Origin: Salinisphaera aquimarina
Lineage (GTDB): Bacteria; Pseudomonadota; Gammaproteobacteria; Nevskiales; Salinisphaeraceae
NCBI RefSeq assembly: GCF_042643355.1
Contig: NZ_JBHRSS010000005.1
Span: 38,963 to 102,962 of the forward strand
DNA: 64,000 nt
Direction of reading: 5' to 3'
The notes below the pieces were generated by a model. It was not told the DNA's origin. It saw only the letters and a program-made list of their open reading frames with translations, and made no database searches. Shown in pieces: positions 24,149-32,879 of the stretch. The position numbers and the translations under genes are program-made. Every line of letters starts with the position of its first letter. The stretch's first letter is position 1.

Positions 24149-27100
24149 GTTCGCTGCCGCGTAGGCAGCTCAGAAAAACGCCCTCAAGGCCAGCCGCGAC
24201 CAACTCAAGTTCGCTGCCGCGTAGGCAGCTCAGAAAAGTCGACGGCGATGAGTTCGAGGGACGCGTGCGTTCGCTGCCGCGTAGGCAGCTCAGAAAACGT
24301 GGACAGGGCCGCTCTGCTGCCCCCATACGTTCGCTGCCGCGTAGGCAGCTCAGAAATGGTGGCGCGTTCGGGCAGCGAGCGCGGCTTTGTTCGCTGCCGC
24401 GTAGGCAGCTCAGAAAAGTGCTCGCGAGGCATCGCGCTGGCCTTGCGGGTTCGCTGCCGCGTAGGCAGCTCAGAAAATCAGCTGCCGCCCATCTGTTGAT
24501 TGGGGATAGTTCGCTGCCGCGTAGGCAGCTCAGAAAAAGATCCACCGCGGCGAAGCACGCAAGTGCGCGTTCGCTGCCGCGTAGGCAGCTCAGAAAGAAA
24601 CGAAATCGATACCAAAGGCAAGTATTTCGTTCGCTGCCGCGTAGGCAGCTCAGAAATATCGCGTCCGGCACTTCGATCAACTCACTTTGTTCGCTGCCGC
24701 GTAGGCAGCTCAGAAAATTACGAGCTACGTTCGATCAATCGGATGGGCGTTCGCTGCCGCGTAGGCAGCTCAGAAACGCATGCAGAGCTAATCGGCACTG
24801 ATCGTGCCGTTCGCTGCCGCGTAGGCAGCTCAGAAATGCCCCAACGTGCCCAACGCAGGCCCTTCCTCGTTCGCTGCCGCGTAGGCAGCTCAGAAATTGA
24901 CACCGGCACCTTCAGCGGCCCGGTCAGTGTTCGCTGCCGCGTAGGCAGCTCAGAAAAAGACGGCAAAGGCGCGAGACGTAGAGCTGACGTTCGCTGCCGC
25001 GTAGGCAGCTCAGAAAACGATATCTGCCGGTATGGCGTTCGTGAGCAGGTTCGCTGCCGCGTAGGCAGCTCAGAAAGTTGCCTTGCCGTTGGGTGCGAGT
25101 TTGTTCAGGTTCGCTGCCGCGTAGGCAGCTCAGAAACGCAGTGCATGCGCTTACCGAGGATTTTGAGAGTTCGCTGCCGCGTAGGCAGCTCAGAAAAAGT
25201 GCATTGCCAATGCTTTCGCCGAAGTGAGGTTCGCTGCCGCGTAGGCAGCTCAGAAATCAATGTGCTAAGTCCCGGCACGGGTCCGGTAGTTCGCTGCCGC
25301 GTAGGCAGCTCAGAAAAGTGGCATCGGTCCATAAAGTATTTCTCTTTGGTTCGCTGCCGCGTAGGCAGCTCAGAAATGCGCATCCAGCGCCGCATCGCGG
25401 GCGGCGACGTTCGCTGCCGCGTAGGCAGCTCAGAAATATCGGCGCGCGATTCGCAGGGAACGGTTTCTGTTCGCTGCCGCGTAGGCAGCTCAGAAAGCCG
25501 TTTCCATCGAAGCCCCACAGCGGCGAATGTTCGCTGCCGCGTAGGCAGCTCAGAAAAATAGCACGGTGAACCGCGACCTGGCGGCCGTGTTCGCTGCCGC
25601 GTAGGCAGCTCAGAAAAGCGTGCCCGCGAATATCGGGAGCGAAAGAAGGTTCGCTGCCGCGTAGGCAGCTCAGAAAAGGCCGCGATCTCTTATCACCGCG
25701 CCCAGATCGTTCGCTGCCGCGTAGGCAGCTCAGAAAACCTGGCGGCGGCGCAGTTCGCGGGCGATATCGTTCGCTGCCGCGTAGGCAGCTCAGAAAGGAT
25801 GGACGCAATCAATCACGAAGGCTCACCGGTTCGCTGCCGCGCAGGCAGCTCAGAAACGGCGGTGCCATCGGCGCCATGGCCAGCTTCCGTTCGCTGCCGC
25901 GTAGGCAGCTCAGAAAACATATCGCACGCCCCACCACGCCGCGCCGCTGTTCGCTGCCGCGTAGGCAGCTCAGAAAGTCGCTACCGAACTGGTGGCGCTG
26001 ATTACCGAGTTCGCTGCCGCGTAGGCAGCTCAGAAAAGACCGTGCGCTATCGCGGCGCATGGCCGCTCGTTCGCTGCCGCGTAGGCAGCTCAGAAAAGGA
26101 CAGTGTTATCCCGGGGCTTACGTTGCTTGTTCGCTGCCGCGTAGGCAGCTCAGAAAAGGCAGAATCCCGCGCGAGCGTCGAAGACATGGTTCGCTGCCGC
26201 GTAGGCAGCTCAGAAAAAGCGCGGCGCGCCCGAACGTGACTGGCGTGAGTTCGCTGCCGCGTAGGCAGCTCAGAAACGGCAGTTTCTATCACTGGCCAAC
26301 TAAAACAGGTTCGCTGCCGCGTAGGCAGCTCAGAAACGCATTCAGTCGAAGCCGAGCAGAGCGTAGTCGTTCGCTGCCGCGTAGGCAGCTCAGAAAAGCG
26401 AAACGTTTGGGCTCCCCCACGACTGGCCGTTCGCTGCCGCGTAGGCAGCTCAGAAAAAATGCCGCAATGCCGCCGATGCCGATGCCACGTTCGCTGCCGC
26501 GTAGGCAGCTCAGAAATGACACCCAATCCACCGAGCAGCACGAGAGGGGTTCGCTGCCGCGTAGGCAGCTCAGAAAGCTCAGATCAACAACGTCGTGCAT
26601 CAGGCCGAGTTCGCTGCCGCGTAGGCAGCTCAGAAAGTGTTGACGGTGAACGTCAGGCGTACGTTTCGGTTCGCTGCCGCGTAGGCAGCTCAGAAACGAC
26701 ACCCAATCCACCACGCAACACGAGAGGGGTTCGCTGCCGCGTAGGCAGCTCAGAAAAAGACGCCCTACAACGCAAAGCACGGGCTTATGTTCGCTGCCGC
26801 GTAGGCAGCTCAGAAAGACAGCGAGAACTGCAGCTGCTTGCGGTTATGGTTCGCTGCCGCGTAGGCAGCTCAGAAAGTACACCGGATCGGCGGGAACAGT
26901 GAATCGGGGTTCGCTGCCGCGTAGGCAGCTCAGAAAGTACACCGGATCGGCGGGAACAGTGAATCGGTGTTCGCTGCCGCGTAGGCAGCTCAGAAAGCCA
27001 AGGAGCGGCCGGGACGGCACTGGCGCCGGTTCGCTGCCGCGTAGGCAGCTCAGAAATCGACAAAGGTGCAGTTAAAGCCGACGTAGCCGTTCGCTGCCGC

Positions 27101-27476
27101 GTAGGCAGCTCAGAAAGAACGCGTTGGCACGGCCCTGGTCGCGCCGAAGTTCGCTGCCGCGTAGGCAGCTCAGAAATGCAGATCGGCGAGGGGTATATCG
27201 ACGGCCGGGTTCGCTGCCGCGTAGGCAGCTCAGAAACTCGACGCCCGGGTCCGCCTTGTTGTAGATGGGTTCGCTGCCGCGTAGGCAGCTCAGAAATGCT
27301 TGTCCGCTTGCTCTGTTTCGTAGGCGTCGTTCGCTGCCGCGTAGGCAGCTCAGAAAGACGGATCGAGCCCACTGCCGCATGACGAGTTGTTCGCTGCCGC
27401 GTAGGCAACTCAGAAACAGAACAGCGCGAGGGCGATCAGCAGGTCATAGTTTGCTGCCGCGGAGGCAGCTCGGGTT
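24149..27476 (+). CRISPR. Subtype I-F CRISPR array, 56 repeats and 55 spacers
   Basis: The 28-bp repeat (GTTCGCTGCCGCG...CAGAAA) contains a 5-bp stem CTGCC/GGCAG around loop GCGTA, the Csy4 recognition hairpin. Repeats begin every 60 bp without exception, so all 55 spacers are 32 nt. The transcribed strand is plus, by orientation of the I-F consensus. Variants: one C-for-T in the repeat at 25829-25856; one base changed in the stem at 27389-27416; and the strongly degenerate last repeat at 27449-27476. Decay at this end and the IHF site at the other agree on polarity. Spacers 40 and 43 are near-identical, and spacers 46 and 47 differ only in the last base. No spacer appeared to match the rest of this window by eye. 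Confidence 0.98.
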
Positions 27477-27708
27477 TACACCACGTTCTCCAGGATCGCG
27501 ATGACATGCTCGCTGATACGAACGATGTCCCGCCGCAATCCGTCCATCGACCCTTGGATTGTGGTGGCACACGATGTAGTCGAAAGCATCCGTCCGTGCG
27601 CCCGATACCGTTCGTTCTATATCGTCGGCGATGGCAGCGCTGACACTTCAGAGTATCGATGAAGCCTTCCGCCGCCACTTTTTCTTCATAGTGGCCAACA
27701 ATACTCAT
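27476..27708 (-). pseudogene. Possible frameshifted remnant gene after the array
   Basis: On the minus strand three reading frames in succession give protein-like text: MSIVGHYEEKVAAEGF, then AAIADDIERTVSGARTDAF, then MDGLRRDIVRISEHVIAI ending in a stop at 27476-27478. Joined, they would make a ~75-residue helical protein. I recognise no family. It could be chance, or the residue of a gene cut by growth of the array region. Confidence 0.3.
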
Positions 27709-27912
27709 GCTTCAGATGATCCCGCGGGCTTTGATAAACGCCTGATATTTACTGCCAGTAAGTCGAGAAAGAAGTCGACGCAAGGCTTGGCGACCTCCGC
27801 GACCCCGTTGCGCAAATTGCACACTCGCGATGGTCACGGGTCGACTAAATGCGCTATCCCCGAATCACTTCGGGTAACCGTTCGGATACACTAAACCCGG
27901 TAAAGTCTCTTA

Positions 27913-28275
27913 GTGAGTGCGATCGTGGACACGTTGGATCTATCCGAAATCAGCGATGATGTGGCACTTGAACAGTTGGGCGCTCGCCTGAGTCGATATC
28001 GTCTCAACCGAACCCTGACCCAAGCGCACCTCGCGCACGAGGCGGGCCTGTCTCGCAAGACCGTCTCCAAGGCCGAGCTCGGCCAACCGATCGACCTGAT
28101 TAGCCTGGTCCGCATTCTGCGTGCCTTGAAGCTCAACAGCAGTCTCGATGGATTGTTGCCACCCGAGCCCGAGAGCCCGCTGCGCGTGGCTGCCCAGGAG
28201 CTAACGCTGCGCAGGCGCGCCCGCCCGCGCGCGTCAGACGGCAAGAAAGACGTCAATCGGCCATGGCCCGATTAA
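27913..28275 (+). CDS. XRE-family (HipB/HigA-like) DNA-binding protein
   Basis: 120 residues from a GTG start; a second GTG at 27925 is possible. The helix-turn-helix LTQAHLAHEAGLSRKTVSKAE lies at about residues 35-55, followed by a HipB-like LISLVRILRALKLNSSLDGLLP helix and a basic tail. HipB-type proteins usually repress their own operon and neutralise a HipA kinase. Here nothing encoding a toxin follows; the next gene is convergent, 39 bp away. It is either an orphan antitoxin or a free regulator. Confidence 0.8.
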   Translation: MSAIVDTLDLSEISDDVALEQLGARLSRYRLNRTLTQAHLAHEAGLSRKTVSKAELGQPIDLISLVRILRALKLNSSLDGLLPPEPESPLRVAAQELTLRRRARPRASDGKKDVNRPWPD

Positions 28276-28314
28276 TCAACCTGATGTTGTTCCCATTCAG
28301 CGGCCGCCCCCAGC

Positions 28315-29070
28315 TCAACCAAATGCGCCAAGGGCTTGGCCGTTTGCGACATCGACCACCTCATCGACGCGGCCCGCACGTAGGAATTCGAGTGGTGAGC
28401 GTCCGCCGAACTCACCTTGCGGCTTGAGCACCCACTCCCAGGCCACCTGCGGGTCGCTGAACTGCTCAAGTACCAGTGCGATGCCTGCGATGGGATTCCC
28501 ATAACGATCAAGCTGGCCCGCGGGGAACTTGTAACTGCCGGCCTGGTTCAACCAGCCGATAAGCGCGCCCTCACGTAACCGTCTGAGCACGGTCGGCCGC
28601 GACACGCGCATGACATGACCGATCTCGTCGGATGACAGTAGGTCGTCGAACACGATATCGGGCAGCCGACGGGCAACGGCGGATCGCGACAGTTCCGGGT
28701 CGGCATAATCTTCGCCAGTGAAGACGGCGAGCTTAGGACCTACAGTTGAGCTTGCAGTTTGGACATGCACTCCACTGGCAACGGACGGGTCGACCTCATC
28801 AGCTGATAAATCGAGACTGACAACATAGCCAAGCCTCGCCAGTACAGCATCGATCTTCTCTTGCTGGTGCAGGTCCGACTCGCCGCGAGCAGCGTCCAGC
28901 TCAACCGACTGAATCTCCTGAATCAGGCTGTGTAGCCGCTGATGAAGTGCCTTAACCCGAGCCCGCGGCGCATGCGCCAGCACCTGACGCATCACCATGG
29001 CGACGTTGTCGGCGATCGTCTGAATCTCTTGCTCAAAACCTGTGTCGAGATTGATCGGGTCTTTATTCAT
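28315..29070 (-). CDS. MbcA/ParS/Xre-type antitoxin-like regulator (paralogue 1)
   Basis: 251 residues from the ATG at 29070, which has a ribosome site (AAGGTG); a longer reading starts at 29154 without one. Residues 10-70 are predicted helical. Around 165-205 a helix-turn-helix of excisionase/MerR flavour is seen (SSDEIGHVMRVSRPTVLRRL, then GALIGWLNQAGSYKFPAGQLD). The last ~50 residues, with GGRSPLEFLRAGRVDEVVDVA, are the toxin-binding module of MbcA/ParS antitoxins (formerly DUF2384), which usually partner RES toxins. No toxin gene is adjacent. A tandem 18-bp repeat sits 26 bp upstream, so autoregulation is likely. Divergent from a protein of the same architecture at 29597. Confidence 0.75.
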   Translation of the reverse strand: MNKDPINLDTGFEQEIQTIADNVAMVMRQVLAHAPRARVKALHQRLHSLIQEIQSVELDAARGESDLHQQEKIDAVLARLGYVVSLDLSADEVDPSVASGVHVQTASSTVGPKLAVFTGEDYADPELSRSAVARRLPDIVFDDLLSSDEIGHVMRVSRPTVLRRLREGALIGWLNQAGSYKFPAGQLDRYGNPIAGIALVLEQFSDPQVAWEWVLKPQGEFGGRSPLEFLRAGRVDEVVDVANGQALGAFG

Positions 29071-29095
29071 GTCACACCTTGACCGACGGACTGGC

Positions 29096-29132
29096 GTAAA
29101 CATGGTAATTATCGTAAACCTAGTAAAATATC
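29096..29132. repeat. Tandem 18/19-bp direct repeat, candidate operator
   Basis: GTAAACATGGTAATTATC (29096-29113) is followed directly by GTAAACCTAGTAAAATATC (29114-29132). The repeats lie in the promoter region of the leftward antitoxin-like gene, where an antitoxin would bind cooperatively to repress itself. Confidence 0.5.
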
Positions 29133-29532
29133 TCGGCAAGTCACCTGGGTGCATCGATCGGCCCCTGGGTTGTATACAGGTATTGTCTGTCGCAATCGTT
29201 ATTCACTGAATTGAACAGCCGTGACGAGCTAGAGGGCCTGCTGACCGATTACGTCATCAAAGGCCCCGAGCGCCCGAAATTTCAATCAGCCGTTCCTGAG
29301 ACATCTGATTATCGGCAATGAATAGCGAGCCACGTCACTGCACATAACGATGTGGGCGTGCTGCAGACAACCGACCATTCGAGGCACACGCTCAGGCGTA
29401 CCGCCTGTACCGTGTCTCCTTTTTTACCATTCAAGTCGTACCTTTGTATGCGACGCGTGGCCCTACGTTGTTCTTGAAAAATAAGCTTTCAAGCCGGTTC
29501 CAGCTATCGCCTCAGTCTCAGATCCACACGAA
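29133..29532. other. Divergent intergenic region without a gene
   Basis: About 400 bp between the two divergent MbcA-type genes. I see no open frame with coding character. It presumably carries both promoters. Confidence 0.5.
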
Positions 29533-29559
29533 ATGGGCAACATGGGCGTAATGGGCTTA
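29533..29559. repeat. Three tandem 9-bp repeats (ATGGGCNNN), candidate operator
   Basis: ATGGGCAAC, ATGGGCGTA and ATGGGCTTA follow one another without spacing, 37 bp before the start of the rightward antitoxin-like gene. Different from the repeat before its divergent paralogue, so each gene may have its own operator. Confidence 0.45.
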
Positions 29560-29596
29560 TGCTGTTCAAGCATTAAAATGCAGCGAGTCACCCCTC

Positions 29597-30319
29597 ATGG
29601 CTGATAGACCCTTTCACAGCTCAAGGCCTAAGCCCTCACGGGCAGAGACGGCTGGTCGTGAAGCACGCCGGGGCATCTACCGTCACGTGGCGGGCATTCT
29701 CGAACGAATGGACGATGCAGACCTTATCCGCCTGGCCGACGCACTGCGCCAAGAGCAAATGGCTGACATGCGCCTGGCCGCAGCATTGGAGACCGCCTTA
29801 TTGGTCGTGGGCCGAACACGACCTCTTGGAAAGGCCCATGCGATTGAGGCGAAAGGCGCAAGGACAGGGTCTGTCGGATTTGATCGCCAGGTGGCTGTTG
29901 AAAACACGCTATTCGGAAAACCCCCGGGCGAACGCGTCGATGCACCTGATTTGCCACCGTACCCGGACATCGGAGGTTCCGATAATGACATTGTCAGCGT
30001 CAAGGCGATGGCACACCTGATGGGCATTGCGTCACCCGAGACCGTACGCAAGTACATCAAGCGCAAGCGACTGGTCGGATGGCGCGCGGCGAACGGCCGG
30101 TTCGTGCTCCCTGCCAGCCAGCTCGACCAGGCAGGACGCCCACTCGAGGGTATTTCTAGTGTCAACGCGCTGTTCGACGATGCCTTCGTGGCCTGGGCCT
30201 GGCTGGCCCGCCCTATTCGAGATACTGATTACAGGGCGCCCATCGCGGCCTTGAGGGCGGGGGACGTTGAGCTCGTCTGCAGCGCAGCGCAGGCAATGCA
30301 GGATGGCGCCTTTACGTGA
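29597..30319 (+). CDS. MbcA/ParS/Xre-type antitoxin-like regulator (paralogue 2)
   Basis: 240 residues with the architecture of the divergent gene at 28315: a helical N-terminal part (residues ~25-75), a helix-turn-helix VKAMAHLMGIASPETVRKYI followed by LVGWRAANGRFVLPASQLD, and a C-terminal toxin-binding-like module (FVAWAWLARPI, PIAALRAGDVELVCSAAQAM). The GGRxPLE motif of typical members is altered to YRAPIAALRAGD. No ribosome site precedes the ATG, so the start is uncertain or the message is leaderless. No toxin is adjacent. It may have become a standalone regulator. Confidence 0.7.
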   Translation: MADRPFHSSRPKPSRAETAGREARRGIYRHVAGILERMDDADLIRLADALRQEQMADMRLAAALETALLVVGRTRPLGKAHAIEAKGARTGSVGFDRQVAVENTLFGKPPGERVDAPDLPPYPDIGGSDNDIVSVKAMAHLMGIASPETVRKYIKRKRLVGWRAANGRFVLPASQLDQAGRPLEGISSVNALFDDAFVAWAWLARPIRDTDYRAPIAALRAGDVELVCSAAQAMQDGAFT

Positions 30320-30629
30320 GTGGAGCACTCTCGCTCCATTCATTGATGCCGGCCACACTCGGCTCCGGGTTTGAGCGCGCCACACTGCGTTTTAGCCCCC
30401 CCCCTGGGAACACGAGTGAATAGGGTTCTGGGACTTCAGTTCCTACCCTAAATCTGTAAGGGAAAAACCCAACGCGTCCGAAGCGCAAACCCTTCGTCCT
30501 TGGGCCGATCTGAATTAGCGCTAAAATAGCTGCGACAAAATAGACCTCACGATCGTTCGGGGGGCGTCCTTGCTGGTAAGGCACGCGACGGTTTCTGATA
30601 CAGTCTGGGAAAGCCTAGGAGGGTGCTCT
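30320..30629. other. Intergenic region upstream of the third antitoxin-like gene
   Basis: No gene seen. It contains a run of nine C (near 30398) and a repeated AAAATAG (about 14 bp apart, near 30525-30545) close to the expected promoter of the next gene. Confidence 0.4.
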
Positions 30630-30992
30630 ATGGCCGCTATAATCCATCCGGTAGGCACTGACATCCCGGCCACCGATGCCTACGAATTCGCCCGTCACCA
30701 CGGCGTCGAAGACTGGTTCGACGCATTCGTTATTCATCCGAGAACAGGCAAGGATCGTGTCGAGGCCGGCGAGCCACTCAAGCAGCGTGAGGCCGATCGG
30801 TTCCAGCGCTTGCAGCTTCTTATCGAGCGGGCAACGCAGGCGTTCGGCGATGAAAGCAAGGCGCTGGGCTGGCTTACGCGTGCCCAGTACCGTTTCGGGG
30901 GAAGCACGCCGCTGGATTGCGCCGCGTGGGAGCGCAACTTCCTCGCCGTTTTAGATCACCTGATCCGCATCGAGCACGGTATCTACGCTTAG
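30630..30992 (+). CDS. MbcA/ParS-type antitoxin (paired with a decayed RES toxin)
   Basis: 120 residues. The ATG at 30630 is preceded by a very strong AGGAGGG ribosome site; an upstream in-frame start has none. The C-terminal half is a typical MbcA/ParS toxin-binding domain: LIERATQAFGDESKALGWL followed by YRFGGSTPLDCA. The first ~45 residues lack an obvious helix-turn-helix. Five bases after its stop begins a broken RES-domain toxin, the normal partner of this family, so the pair was a complete RES-Xre (MbcTA-like) module. RES toxins deplete NAD in characterised cases. The antitoxin itself looks intact. Confidence 0.8.
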   Translation: MAAIIHPVGTDIPATDAYEFARHHGVEDWFDAFVIHPRTGKDRVEAGEPLKQREADRFQRLQLLIERATQAFGDESKALGWLTRAQYRFGGSTPLDCAAWERNFLAVLDHLIRIEHGIYA

Positions 30993-30996
30993 GGGA

Positions 30997-31377
30997 TTTA
31001 TACTGACTCACCCGGCGCCAGCACGGCGGCACGCCGACATGTCCGGCGCGGGCGGCCTGCGTGTTACCAGTCACTTGCCCGCGACGCCCGCGCCGATCAT
31101 CTCCACCAAGAGATCGCGCGCTGGCGTTGCTCGAAGCCTTGGCGCACCTGAGCCTAGCGTTTGAGGAATTGCCCGACGGCTACGTGTTTCAGTGGATCGC
31201 CGCCAATGCCGGCAGCCTGAAAACACTCACGATCGGCGACACCGCCATGGGCGGCAGCGCCGTGCACGCCACTGCATTCGGCAGTGGTTGACTGGCGAGC
31301 GCGAGATCTGGGCCGCTGCGCGTGCCACCTCTCGTGCTACCGCAGGAAACCAATATCCTCGTTAATCGAAAAACCAA
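30997..31377 (+). pseudogene. Inactivated RES-domain toxin
   Basis: Three blocks of RES-domain sequence are readable. The N-terminal block (LTHPAPARRHADMSGAGGLRV) is in one frame. The central block (ALALLEALAHL...EELPDGYVFQWI) is one frame over. The C-terminal block LASARSGPLRVPPLVLPQET is in the central frame but behind an in-frame TGA at 31289-31291, where the family usually has Trp. So there is one frameshift near 31100-31115 and one nonsense change. The end is replaced by IS3-type sequence at 31384. The toxin cannot be made, which explains why its antitoxin can persist alone. Confidence 0.7.
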
Positions 31378-31383
31378 GACATC

Positions 31384-31475
31384 AAAATCGATTATATCCA
31401 GCCGGGTAGGCCACAGCAGAACGCTTACGTCGAAGGCTACAATCGAACGGTTCGCTATGACTGGCTCTGTGCCCA
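31384..31475 (+). mobile_element. IS3-family transposase (orfB) fragment
   Basis: The translation KIDYIQPGRPQQNAYVEGYN followed by RTVRYDWL is the highly conserved end of the IS3 integrase core (the E of the DDE triad lies in YVE). Only about 30 codons remain, with no recognisable ends. It abuts and truncates the RES toxin remnant. Confidence 0.85.
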
Positions 31476-31521
31476 GGTTGTCGACGTAGCCCTTTCACCA
31501 ATACCCATGCATCCAAGTGCG

Positions 31522-32145
31522 TTAAGCGGTTAGGCGCATGTGGCTATTGGCAACAAACCACATTCGGACCAAATCCGGCACAGATTTCGCGTGCAGCTTT
31601 TGCATAACTCGTTCGCGATGCGTTTCGACCGTTCGGTGGCTGATATTCAACGCATCGCCAATCTGTCTGTTACAAAGGCCTTCCACTATTAGAGTAAAGA
31701 CCTGCTTTTCCCTAAAAGTCAAAGTCTCCACAAGCACCGTACGCTTGGCAAATTTCTGACGCACTAAATCTGCGTCTTCCTCGGCCTTCAGTAACTCTTG
31801 AGTACGTATAAGTAATTGTTCTGGTAAAACAGGCTGCTCAATAAAATCTGCTGCGCCCAAACGCATTGCCGTAACAGCCTGTTCGATGCTTCCAAAGGCA
31901 CTCAGGATGATTACCCTTATTGGGCTGTTCAACTTAATCAACTCTCTTTGAAGCGCTATGCCATCCATACCACTCAACCGAAGGCCTATAAGGGCACAAC
32001 CTCGGCGCGTCGCTCCCCTTCTAAGAAATTCTTCAGCGCTCGAATAACAATAGACCTTTCGACCAGCGCTATAAAAGTGATGCTTTAGCGATTCGCGGAC
32101 GCCAGCATCGCCATTAATAATCTGAATAGAAAATTCGCTTTGCAC
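31522..32145 (-). CDS. FixJ/NarL-type response regulator with a non-phosphorylatable receiver
   Basis: 207 residues from a GTG at 32145 preceded by GAGG; upstream ATGs are open, but the FixJ family begins here. The receiver fold is clear, yet the phosphoacceptor Asp is Gly54 (CALIGLRLSGMDG instead of a D at that position), the acidic pair is reduced (IINGD), Thr is Ser and the conserved Lys in the D-F-I-E-K-P element is Gln (IEQP). The C-terminal LuxR helix-turn-helix (LTFREKQVFTLIVEGLCNRQ, ISHRTVETHRERVMQKL) is intact. It therefore probably binds DNA without phosphorylation control. No histidine kinase is nearby. Confidence 0.9.
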   Translation of the reverse strand: MQSEFSIQIINGDAGVRESLKHHFYSAGRKVYCYSSAEEFLRRGATRRGCALIGLRLSGMDGIALQRELIKLNSPIRVIILSAFGSIEQAVTAMRLGAADFIEQPVLPEQLLIRTQELLKAEEDADLVRQKFAKRTVLVETLTFREKQVFTLIVEGLCNRQIGDALNISHRTVETHRERVMQKLHAKSVPDLVRMWFVANSHMRLTA

Positions 32146-32879
32146 GATATCCTCGCCATATTTCACATATTTGCACATGCGTGAAGCAGGATAACGCGCG
32201 TTTAAAGCCATGCGCTTTAAACGAAATTAAAGAACTGGCGTTCGTTACGGGCGTGCCCTCAATAACTCGCGCTATAGAAGTATACGGTGCGGCCACGCGG
32301 CCCTGGCTGTGATACCCGTTGCAAACAAATGGCGCCCTGTTTCCTAACTAAAAGCGCCACATTTCTGCATTTGTTTGTGTTAGTTCAAATCAAGACATTG
32401 ACCTCTGGCTAACGCTGTCTGAACGGTCAACGATCTCACGTGTTCAGCATTTTGAGCCTTGCTAAGTCCGCCCGTTTCAAACCGCACGTAGCACCTTATG
32501 CGAAAAAACCCGGATTGCGCAGTACAGTTCACCAAATTAAATTAATATTATCGCGATTAAAATCGACCAAGGCACGAGAATTCATTTGCATGTTCCGCCT
32601 ACCAGATGTGCATCCAAGACTTCAATTCGATGCCTATACAGTTCAAATTTTTAGGAAAACCTTATTTACCTCTTTTGATTATTTTCCAATGTCACTCGGC
32701 CTGGTGAGTTAGCTGACATAGCTTGAATTTTCGCTTTAACAATAGTGATTTATTTTCTAACTGGCCGGAACCACGCCTACGCTGATGAGACAAGAGTTCG
32801 GTTTAGCGGACACAAAACGCGTACGCAGATAGCTGGTGGTCTCCTCCCGGCAACTCCCTTTTGAACTGAGCAGAATTCC
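32146..32879. other. 734-bp AT-rich intergenic region
   Basis: A 90-codon open frame exists on the plus strand (32440-32712), but it has no ribosome site and no recognisable content, and I do not call it. The stretch may hold the promoters of the divergent regulator and DUF421 genes. Confidence 0.4.

Noticed and set aside
24126..27408. Many long open frames on both strands through the CRISPR array, with repeating peptide text
   Set aside because: The 60-bp period is a multiple of three and the repeat has no stop in several frames, so these are artefacts of the array.
27913..28275. Complete HipBA toxin-antitoxin pair
   Set aside because: No HipA kinase gene follows; the next gene is convergent and of another family.
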